From Hirudo medicinalis (lineage: Eukaryota > Annelida > Clitellata > Hirudinida > Hirudinidae): a stretch of DNA of 21,186 bases. The notes beneath the pieces are model-generated. The model did not search any database and had not been told where the DNA came from. It saw nothing but the letters and a program-made list of their open reading frames with translations. Below are positions 10,901 through 17,994 of the stretch, piece by piece (positions within the stretch are counted from its first letter, which is position 1; each line of letters starts with the position of its first letter). The position numbers and the translations under genes were made by a program. The DNA is taken from positions 25,001 to 46,186 of the forward strand of contig MPNW01000298.1 in the NCBI GenBank assembly GCA_011800805.1, written 5' to 3'.

Positions 10901-12400
10901 CTTCCGATGTCCAGTCTTCCACCTTTGCCAGAAGAGATTCCAGGAGGAGGAGTTTTTTGAACCGATTCAAGAGGGATCGGGAGAACTCGGAATCCGACTT
11001 CACCGACAGGGTCAGGAGGGACGACACCATCTTAAGATCAAAAGTCAAGGGGAAAAACGGTCAAGTGGTGAAAAATGGGTTCGGCAGTGCACCTCGGCCG
11101 AACGGCGACAGCCGAGAGCTCGAAGAGGAATCGTTTCGCAGCGAAAGGACTCGGTCGGCCTCGAGTTCTGAGTCCGTGGCGTCGATCCCAAAGTCCCTGA
11201 GGGGTAGCAAGGGCTATCTCTATGGCAACATGGTTCCACAGGATTTCATGGCGCCCAGATTCTGTAGAAGGTCAAAGTTGAAGCAGGTTCGATTGTCATA
11301 CCTATGTTTAAAAAGGTGATGAGAAGTTTAATTCATCGAGGGTAAAAATGTCGGTTACCCGGAATTTATTGATTCATTGTGTTTTGCATTGATCGTCATC
11401 CATTCGCTCATCCAGATGCTCCACAGAATCTCCGAAGCTGTGGAAGAGATGCGCGACGCCACCGTCCTGGAAAGCAAGCTGGCCTTCATCAAGGCCTGGC
11501 AGTCGCTGCCTGATTTTGGCTACACATACTTCATCATCAGAGTGAAAGGATCTAAGAAGGAGGTCGGCCGTCTGTTTCCGTTACTTTTAATTTGTAATAA
11601 ACCACCGATAATGATCGTGAAATAAAACATTTTTAAGAGAAGTTTGACTATAAAGTGAATTTTGTGATGATTATACCTCAGTTCCTAGATCTCAGTTCCT
11701 AACCTCCGATGCTATAGCCATGGTTCCATGAACATTAGCTGTTACTAAAATTATTACTATTGGCTCGCTATTGGCCCTCAGCTTGTCAAAGTATGAACTT
11801 CATAAGAACTTATTACTTTCCATCCCAGGACGTCTTAGTCTTGACTCCGGTGAAGATCGTCCTAATGGAAGGTGGGAATCACGAGGTTTTGAAGAGGTGG
11901 AGGTACCAGGACCTGCAATCCTGGAGCGTCAATTGGGAAGTCAAGCAGGTCATGGTAAGTGGATGAATGTTTGGGGGCATGAGGTGCGATTGGCAGACCA
12001 GGCGTGCAGGTTGGCCGAACGGGTTGCTTTCTTGCAAGCGGTCCTAGTGGCAACGGTTATAATGCTCACGACCCAGTCTGCGCCATCCTGGGAGCACCCT
12101 CGGATAGGGATTCTTTATAAACGGTAGAGCCTTAAAAAAGTGCCTTCACACGCTAATCTGAGACACAAGGCAGTTGAAAGATTGCCTAAATTAAAAAATG
12201 AATACTATTGAAATGCATTCATTCCACATGAACAGATTGAGTTCGAAGACGACGACATGATCTTCCAGTGCCACTCATCGGACTGTAAAGTCATCCACGA
12301 GTTCATGGGAGGTTACATTTTCCTCTCTATGAGGTCGCCCGAGCACAACCACAAACTCAACCGGGAACTCTTCCACAAGCTGACCGGAGGCTGGACGTGA
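4966..12400 (+). CDS. FERMT: Kindlin (fermitin), FERM/PH-domain integrin activator; 13 coding exons
   Basis: Exons: 4966-5164, 5554-5787, 7295-7584, 8457-8695, 8817-8919, 8998-9105, 9447-9916, 10094-10212, 10392-10498, 10681-11286, 11416-11562, 11829-11954, 12236-12400. The phases close to 970 codons plus TGA. Kindlins bind integrin beta tails, ILK and paxillin at focal adhesions. Recognisable pieces: F0 with [11 protein letters not shown] and [17 protein letters not shown]1 from [11 protein letters not shown]2 with [21 protein letters not shown] and [11 protein letters not shown]; the ILK-binding linker [18 protein letters not shown]; a PH domain (about 532-645, [13 protein letters not shown] to GRTMAD); [17 protein letters not shown]; and F3 ending [23 protein letters not shown]. 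Vertebrate kindlins are about 680 residues. The excess lies in two PH-flanking insertions (about 444-531 and 668-804) and an altered F1 loop. ATG 4966 (AAC before it) follows an in-frame 3' splice-like CAG, so a 5' UTR exon may lie upstream. ATG 5047 is an alternative start. Confidence 0.94.
5165..5553 (+). other. Kindlin intron 1 with CAT repeat
   Basis: The GTGGGT donor and the TTGTAG acceptor join phase 1: G plus AG makes the Glu of VEGVEHDRDW, matching the family spacing between F0 strands. A CAT/CAC tract sits at about 5207-5290 and three CTTGT units at about 5398-5415. No other gene is seen. Confidence 0.8.
5788..7294 (+). repeat. Kindlin intron 2, rich in tetra- and trinucleotide repeats
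   Basis: This is the largest kindlin intron (1,507 bp). It contains GGAT/GGTG repeats (5797-5876), a CAT tract (6206-6262), a long GGAT tract with GGAC and GGGT variants (6408-6590), GAT tracts (6718-6792 and 6946-7012), and a CACGTACGTG palindrome near 6030. The open frames across it are periodic IHPSIHPS- or HHHH-type repeat products. I see no nested gene. Confidence 0.85.
7591..7929. repeat. Tandem duplication of about 170 bp in kindlin intron 3, joined at an N
   Basis: Copy A is 7591-7760 and copy B is 7762-7929, with the single N at 7761 exactly between them. The outer parts are essentially identical: TTCATCTTCTTTCTATGGTC and onward at the start, and TGGCGCCATATGCAGAGCGT and onward at the end. 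The central AT-rich microsatellite differs. Copy A starts six bases after the exon 3 donor. The N at the seam suggests two haplotypes or contig ends joined in assembly, although a real duplication is possible. Confidence 0.9.
7930..8456 (+). other. Remainder of kindlin intron 3
   Basis: This is unique AT-rich sequence with short ATC tracts (for example 8419-8435) and a perfect TGACGTCA palindrome near 8086. The open frame at 7906-8313 is hydrophobic but matches nothing I know and lies inside the intron. The acceptor is TCCAAACAG before 8457. Confidence 0.6.
8920..8997 (+). other. Kindlin intron 5: 78 bp, multiple of three, stop-free
   Basis: The GTGAGC donor and the CGATCAG acceptor flank a 78-bp intron, half of which is an ATC microsatellite. 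Splicing joins SFYDLNPL to [12 protein letters not shown], which matches the family. The intron has no in-frame stop, so retention would insert 26 residues rich in Ile/Thr into the F2 subdomain. Confidence 0.75.
9106..9446 (+). repeat. Kindlin intron 6 with duplicated AT-rich segment
   Basis: A segment of about 39 bp ending CCAATAATAATAAAGTATTATT occurs twice (about 9263-9301 and 9332-9370), separated by an ATT/AT-rich spacer. The exon 6 donor, CAG|GTTCAA, is weak. Joining LQ to LHIHQLQ fits the family (human ALQYHINKLS). Confidence 0.75.
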
Positions 12401-13282
12401 TCGGGGGGAGAGATTTCCGAAGACCTATCGAAGCTCGTTTTAAATTTGCAGTCCTGTCGCTTGAATGGCCGGCTTCCGACCAAAGGGATGCATTCTTAGA
12501 GGCCCACTTGTTGGCCTGACTTCTTATCCTTACGATAGCTTAGAACGCCACCTTTCAAATCGGACCACGAAAATCGCATCTGAAATTCCGCCGTGTCTTA
12601 CGAAGCCGTGACCGTCGTCGTCGTCGTCGTTGGTATCGTCACGGCTACTATCGTTGCTGTTGTTATCGTTGTGCTAGCACTAATGAGAGCACCTGTTGAT
12701 ATTGATGAGCGAGCATCGCCGAGTGGCATTTCGACCTGCAAAGTCTTTTAAGCAGCAGCTTGCGCTCCTCCGACGTATTACTACGGGCTCTTGTCGTCAT
12801 AATCATCATCATCATCATCATCGTCACCGTTCATTTTGCTTTGCTCGACTTTTTCCCGATCATAGATATTTTCTTTCGATTTCATTTTAAAAGTATTATC
12901 TAACTTCTCAATTCAATTGTTTTGCGAACATAACGACACGACGAGGCCCAGAGAGAATGGTTGCCATGTGCCTGCATCATCACCAAATGGTTAAGTAACA
13001 ATGTCGAGTTGCCGAACTGGTGCATTTCGACGTCTGAGCAGCCTCGCGGAAGTCGTGCCACTGCCGCACGCATGTCCCTGGTAAGCTTTTTCTCCTTACA
13101 TTGGGGAGATGTCATTCTGCCAAATGACATTGAGGTCAAATGACTGTCCTTCCACTCTGAATAAGATCCTTTATTGAAGATTGCTAAATTCCATAATTCT
13201 ATACAAAGCATCATGCACGACATGGCGAACGTCGGTCGTCGTAATCGTCGATATCATCGTCCTTGCCGTCATCAAAATAGCA
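12401..13282. other. Convergent intergenic region between kindlin and MRRF
   Basis: This is 882 bp between the kindlin stop and the MRRF stop, so it contains both 3' UTRs. GTC repeats (12615-12632) and an ATC run (about 12800-12822) are present. I found no canonical AATAAA for kindlin on the plus strand. An AATAAA for MRRF is present on the minus strand. The open frames here match nothing known. Confidence 0.6.
13170..13175 (-). terminator. Candidate MRRF polyadenylation signal
   Basis: The plus strand reads TTTATT, which is AATAAA on the minus strand, 108 bp past the MRRF stop codon. The position is plausible, but no transcript end is visible in the sequence. Confidence 0.5.
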
Positions 13283-15069
13283 TCAGTTATTCATGAGATC
13301 CTTTTGTTTGGCAACTAGGACCTCGTCCGCTAGCGCTCCAAAGTCTTTGGCCTGCAAGGTTATGTAGTCATGGACCTCCTTGATCAAGTCTTCACTGTGA
13401 CTTCCCTTGCGACTCTTTGCCTCTTTCTGGAAGTTGTTCTGAATGTTCCTCAGTTTATCCTTGCACCTGGGAAGAACAGATGAAGATGAGAAACAATTAC
13501 CTGAAGTTGGGCTGCAAAGGGATTAATAGCTAATTCTGGAAGAAGAATGGCTTTGAATTTAGTTGCAATCAAACAGGGAAAACTTAGAAGCGAATAAGTG
13601 CTTGAGCAGGTTCACGAGGTTTGTAAGATCCCCAAAATGATTTGATCAGCTTGAAAACATTGTATGAAATGTAATTCATTTTTCGATGGCCACATCCTTG
13701 TCAAGTAGAGTGTAACCTGAAAAATATATCGACCTGTCGCAGATGGCTTTGGCACTCTTAACCAGCTTTTCCCTGTGCTCCCTCGTGACTTTTTGTAATG
13801 GTAGGAACAGAGTCGATCCTTCAATCTACAGGCAACAAATGGATTTCTGTCATTGTGAAGTCGTTCAAATTTTGTAGCTTAAGGCAATGAATTTCTGCAG
13901 TTGATGATCTTGCATAAAAATATGGATGTCGACAAAATATAATTCACATGTCAGCCCACTTCTGGACGTCCCCACATGTGCCTCAAATAAAAATTTAGAA
14001 CAGACTAACCATTTTGAAAGACTGCGTCAGTAACTCCCAGCAAATGCTCTGCATTTCAATTCTCAAATAATAAAGTCATCAATCTAGTTACCTGTGGTGT
14101 GACGTTGATGCCCGACTTGATGATGGCTGTCTTTGTCTTGCTGGCATATTGAGGATACTGAGCAAGGCTGACTATGATCACTTGGCCTTTTTGCTGAAGC
14201 TGTTATTATTATGATGAGTATCGTTGATTGAAACTGTGATGTCTAATCTGGATTAATTAATTGCATAAAAAGATGATGAATGTGTATTGAAATAAAGCTT
14301 TGCGATGCTAAATGTGCTTTGAGGTAGAGTTTGTTTAATAAGATATATTTATATAATTATATAATATATATTATATCTATATAATATAAATTATATATTA
14401 TATTTATGTAATATATATTATAATAATATAAATTATATATTATATTTATGTAATATATATTATATTATAATTATATAAACCTTCTGAAAGCCATTATGAA
14501 ATAAATAAGTCAAAGAAGTTTTACAAAATCCTAAGAAGCTCAAAATCACAAAATAAACTAAATGAAAGCAAGTAACATCAGCAAATACAAAGCCTTAGAA
14601 CCTGGGCAATTTCACAAAGGTCGAAACTTCCATCTTCAGTCTCCACTTTGACAGCTCCAACTGTTTCCAACGTTACCTTCAAGATGAGTTGTTCCGTCAG
14701 TTCCTTGTTGAGGTGCTTGACTGTGGATTCCATTTGTGACTTCATCTTATCCAAATCGACTATTTCCAGTACCTCCGGATCGTTCAAGTCGATTTTTACG
14801 ATCTGATGCTTGACTTTTTTGCCTGAGTCCTTGCTTCTCTTGGCATACCATCTTCTGGCAGTGATGACTGTACTCTCGGAAGTTAAAGTCAGTGCAGGAG
14901 AGCAGGTCAGTGGTGACCCTGGATATGTTGATTTCTGGTGAAGGTTACAGATCCGAGCCGAACGAATATAATTGGAAAAGAAACTGCTATTCAATAGATT
15001 TCCAGACTCGCAAACCTTAATTAGCAAATTCACGCTGTTGATATTTGGTCTAGCAAATTTCCACATCAT
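13283..15069 (-). CDS. MRRF: Mitochondrial ribosome recycling factor; four coding exons
   Basis: Exons in transcript order: 15069-14602, 14199-14092, 13825-13734, 13466-13283. Phases close to 283 residues plus TGA. RRF, with EF-G2, splits post-termination mitoribosomes. The first 75 or so residues are basic and Ser/Asn-rich without an acidic stretch, fitting a mitochondrial presequence, and precede RRWYAKRSKDSGKKVKHQ. The RRF core follows: LDKMKSQMESTVKHLNKEL; VIIVSLAQYPQYASKTKTAI with SGINVTPQ; EGSTLFLPLQKVTREHREKL, the conserved hinge with its TREHRE motif; and a C-terminal helix from CKDKLRNIQNNFQKEAKSRK to KQKDLMNN. Length is close to human MRRF (about 262). Adjacent Met codons at 15069 and 15066 leave the exact start ambiguous. 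The gene is head-to-head with the coiled-coil gene and tail-to-tail with kindlin. Confidence 0.93.
14337..14478. repeat. Pure AT palindromic repeat in MRRF intron 1
   Basis: This is A/T sequence almost without G or C. A 41-bp word starting TAATATAAATTATATATTAT occurs at 14382-14422 and again at 14424-14464, a 42-bp period. The arms are strongly self-complementary. It lies inside the 402-bp first intron of MRRF. Confidence 0.85.
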
Positions 15070-15309
15070 AAACGCTGGTGCTAAATCGGCAATGCAGGCG
15101 ATATTTAAAAGAATCAGAGCAGTGTTTACACATACCTAACAGTTCTTTGTGCCTAAAACTGTCTGTTTTCATTTAAAATAACAAGGCTAATTAAATAAAA
15201 CACTACATAATATGTCTACATTTTAATCAAAAAATGAACACATAGAAAAATAGTTCTTACGATATCAAACTAAATCCTTCAGTTCTCTGATGTTTAACTG
15301 TGCTAAAAC

Positions 15310-15317
15310 TGACGTCA
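15310..15317. promoter_or_regulatory. Perfect CRE palindrome
   Basis: TGACGTCA is the consensus full cAMP-response element bound by CREB/ATF bZIP dimers. It lies 40 bp upstream of the TATA box and within the divergent promoter, a sensible place for a functional site. Other TGACGTCA copies occur near 4014 and 8086 outside promoters, so the word alone is not diagnostic. Confidence 0.5.
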
Positions 15318-15356
15318 TCTTGACTACATAACCAACCAGATAGGATTACAAGATAT

Positions 15357-15364
15357 TATATAAA
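15357..15364 (+). promoter_or_regulatory. TATA box of the coiled-coil gene
   Basis: TATATAAA is followed by GCGAGA and is 85 bp before the ATG at 15449. A start about 25-30 bp downstream (about 15385-15395) would leave a 5' UTR near 55-65 nt. The sequence is AT-rich, but the exact word and its spacing support a real core promoter. Confidence 0.55.
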
Positions 15365-15448
15365 GCGAGAATTTTATTTCAAGCACCAACATCTCTAAAA
15401 GTTTTTGCTATATTCGACATCCCCATCAGATAGCTTTTCCTGGCCAAA

Positions 15449-17468
15449 ATGTCTTCAGTCTGCGGCAATGCCAATTTGGCAAAAGAGAGAGCTGAGCTCG
15501 ATAAATTGGATCAGGTTTTATTGACATTATTTTAATATCTCATGTTTAAAACAGATGCGATAATCATTGTGGATTATGTTTAATCGCTCCCTAGCAAATG
15601 TGCGAGTTGAGATCAAAGATCAGAGAAGCCGAAGAATGCATGGAGGTTGACTTGAAATTACATTTCATGAAAATATGTTTTAAATGGTCTTAAATGTCTG
15701 TTCATAATGCTAAACGACGCCTTCTGTAATTGCAACGTTAAGAAATCAATCTAATTGCTGATTCTAAATCAAGTACCAATGTTCCGAGTGCCTGCAACTT
15801 TTCAAACGTTTCAATTAAAAAACCCAGATGATGTAAAATGGAAATCAATTTATGCAGAATTAGCTATATAATGTATTATTAAACTACCATTCTGAGATAA
15901 CCGACAATTTAAAGGAATTGAAATGCGAAGCAAAAAACCTGAAGGAGAAGATTTGCGAGGCAATAGCCATCAACAACAGCTGTCGAAAAGACATTGAGGA
16001 ACTGAGAGCCTGCAATGCCGAACTGAGGAAACAGAAAAACGAGTTGAAGGAGAAGATTTGCAAGATTGCCTCGATGGTGGACTGCCTTAAGGAGAGGGTA
16101 ATTTATTCGTTTTCCTTGTGCTTTCTGTTATATTCTGCTTTATTCGTGAGATTTTGAGGACTAGCTGTAGCAAATACACCATCAAGATTAACATAGATTA
16201 ACTAACTTATTTATTAGCGCATCTCGTATTGATATCCACTAGGTGATAACCAGAAAAACTATGATCTTGATTTATTAGCGTCCAACTAATGCGCAGTAAT
16301 ACTAGCAGTAACTACAAACCCTTTGGTAACTATAGTAGCCAGGTATGACGTAGTAGAAGTAAACTAGCTGGTTTTGGACAAAATGCCTTACAAGCCTTAA
16401 AACCATACATGCTGAAAGCCACGGAGGTGAGACATTTTTCCTTCGATTCTAGGACGAGGACGACGTCGACGTACTGTCGTGCGACGAATAGAAAGATGTC
16501 CGAGAAGTCGAATATACATTTCTTTTTTGAACGCTTCACCTGAAAATTTAAACTAAAAAATCGAGGATAACTCTCAACTAAAGTTTCTTCCAACTTGTCG
16601 AAAGCACGTTTAAAATAGGATTCTTTATCATCGTTTCCGAAATTAACTTATTTCCAACCAACCTTTCTCCGACGAATGAAATCAGGAGAAGGAAAGCCCG
16701 GAGATTAAAGTGGTAAAGTGTGTTTTGCATCGACGTTTTTAACCTGCTCCGTTCGGTCCCGGGGCCTAAAGAATAGGACCGAGGCCGCCCTGGGCATGTC
16801 GTAAGAGGCGACTAAAAAGGTCGGTCTGGCCAATCGAACCCAGGGTCCCCAAACACTTTGTCTTATGCTAAGATATTTTTCAGAAATTTCATTATTTCCA
16901 AAATTTGACATTTTTTTTATACAACAAATTTGAAAACCCATAATTGTCCCTTACTCGAGACACAAGCACTCTTAAATGGCCTGAAACCGATTTCACAGGA
17001 GCCTCTCACAAATGGCCTTACATGCCCGGGGAATTTAAAGGGGAAATTTATTTTAAATTTTTCTTTTAATCTTGCGAACGGAGCTAAAAGTTAAAAATCG
17101 TTGTGGTTAGGGTTAAGTTGGCGAAACACGACAGTTTCTCGCATTCCGACATCTTTCGTGTAACATTTTTCTCTTAAATTGTTTTCACTATTTTTGGAGA
17201 AAATTTTGTTTCTTCGTCAAGCAAACAACTCAGTAATTTTAAAATTAAGTCCCAAATCATTCTTTTCCGAGCCATTTTGTCAGAGGCTCCTGTATCTTAA
17301 AGTTTCGCTTGGATTTAAAAATGTATTTGATAAGTATTATCACCAAAATTTGAAATAGTTTGAAAGTTTAAATCTTTTTTTTAAGTGATTAAATCTACGT
17401 TTATGTAATTGTTTCCTCATTGGTTTCAGCTAAATTTCTGCTCCGCCGATGACAAAGGTGACAGCTGA
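15449..17468 (+). CDS. Unrecognised small cysteine-rich coiled-coil protein; four exons
   Basis: Exons: 15449-15514, 15595-15645, 15915-16097, 17430-17468, all phase 0, giving 112 residues. I do not recognise the family. It has no signal peptide and no membrane segment. A heptad register runs unbroken from about residue 10 to 97, crossing both early splice junctions: core positions include L17, L20, M24, L27, I31, A34, M38, L41, L48, I52, N59, C62, I66, L69, N73, L76, L83, I87, I90, V94 and L97. The motif ELKEKIC/NLKEKIC appears at 47-53 and 82-88, exactly 35 residues (five heptads) apart. Ten cysteines in 112 residues is unusual. The last exon adds LNFCSADDKGDS. ATG 15449 has A at -3 and lies 85 bp after a TATA box. 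The first donor (GTTTTA) and the last exon are the weakest parts; without the last splice the frame continues 18 codons into the intron. Confidence 0.68.
16741..16860. mobile_element. Structured repeat, possible SINE-related fragment
   Basis: This is a GC-rich island in AT-rich intron DNA. TCGGTCC (16753-16759) pairs with GGACCGA (16776-16782). CCCTGGG (16788-16794) pairs with CCCAGGG (16839-16845), enclosing GTCG-TAAGAGG-CGAC, a four-base-stem D-arm-like hairpin. The word GTCGTAAGAGGCGACTAA resembles, from memory, a segment of gastropod SINEs. I see no poly-A tail or target duplication, so it is called a fragment. Confidence 0.45.
16995..17293. mobile_element. Non-autonomous inverted-repeat element (MITE-like), 299 bp
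   Basis: The left end (16995-17016, starting ACAGGAGCCTCT and ending AAATGGC) is matched in reverse complement by the right end (17271-17293, starting GCCATTTTGT and ending AGAGGCTCCTGT). The two differ by one substitution and one inserted A over about 22 positions. The interior has no open frame of note. I could not see a convincing target-site duplication, so the superfamily is undetermined. Confidence 0.6.
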
Positions 17469-17994
17469 ATTTGCAGACATCGACCAATATGGAATGTCTG
17501 TCTGACTATGCGATTCGAAAAACTATCAAAAGCCAACGAAAGGAAATGCGACATTATTTGTCATAATAACTTTTAGAGAAAAAAAAAATTTCTTGAATTT
17601 TTATAAATGCGAATCACACAAAATAGTAAACAGAATTTCGTGTCTTGTTGTTCGATATCTTCAAGGGAGGATAACCTGAAAATTAGGATAACATTGTTAG
17701 TATCGGTTACGACGAAAGGAGTACTTTTTACTTCAGACCAGAACAAATAAAGAACAAATTTAATAGCAATACAAATTTCATTTTAATATTTTACATCTTA
17801 ACATTATTTCCATACATACAAAACACAAACGGTTTTTTTTTTCAAGTTACGCTTAAAGGAATTAACTTTTCATTTCTAAAGTTGTGTTTTCCCCGTCGGA
17901 CCGTCTCCTTAGATTGTTGAAGATTCGAAATGGTTTAAGTTTAATTACATCGGCTACTCAAAGTCTTTTCTTCAGCAATTAAATCAGAGAAAAC
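17469..17994 (+). other. Intergenic region between the coiled-coil gene and PELO
   Basis: This is 526 bp, holding the 3' UTR of the coiled-coil gene and the promoter and 5' UTR of PELO. AATAAA lies at 17746-17751. A two-codon open frame, ATG GTT TAA, lies at 17930-17938. A pyrimidine-rich AGTCTTTTCTTCAG ends 20 bases before the PELO ATG and looks like a 3' splice site. There is no clear TATA box. Confidence 0.55.
17746..17751 (+). terminator. Candidate polyadenylation signal of the coiled-coil gene
   Basis: AATAAA, 278 bp after the stop codon at 17466-17468 and about 240 bp before the PELO start. It is the only canonical signal I noticed in the spacer. Confidence 0.5.

Larger units (their letters stand above)
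15070..15448. promoter_or_regulatory. Divergent promoter region between MRRF and the coiled-coil gene
   Basis: This is 379 bp between the two start codons, so both promoters and 5' UTRs must lie here unless upstream exons exist elsewhere. The plus-oriented half carries TGACGTCA and TATATAAA. The MRRF-proximal half shows no TATA, as expected for a housekeeping gene. Confidence 0.6.
16098..17429 (+). other. Intron 3 of the coiled-coil gene, carrying two repeat-like elements
   Basis: This is 1,332 bp, far longer than the gene's other introns (80 and 269 bp). It contains the structured 16741-16860 segment and the 299-bp inverted-repeat element 16995-17293, which together could account for its length. 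The stretch 16100-16730 shows no feature I can name. The acceptor is TTGGTTTCAG before 17430. Confidence 0.6.

Noticed and set aside
10597..11239. Minus-strand frames opposite kindlin exon 10
   Set aside because: They are antisense shadows of the basic insertion exon, with no splice context or homology.
11597..11602. AATAAA in kindlin intron 11 as a premature polyadenylation site
   Set aside because: It is a single common hexamer in AT-rich intron DNA; nothing else suggests an early transcript end.
9534..12053. Kindlin as two genes, given its 970-residue length
   Set aside because: All thirteen exons are collinear with one kindlin, phases close throughout, and no start or stop signals occur between them.
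16330..16593. Minus-strand 87-codon open frame in the coiled-coil gene intron
   Set aside because: It matches nothing I recognise, has no promoter or splice partners, and is a length expected by chance.
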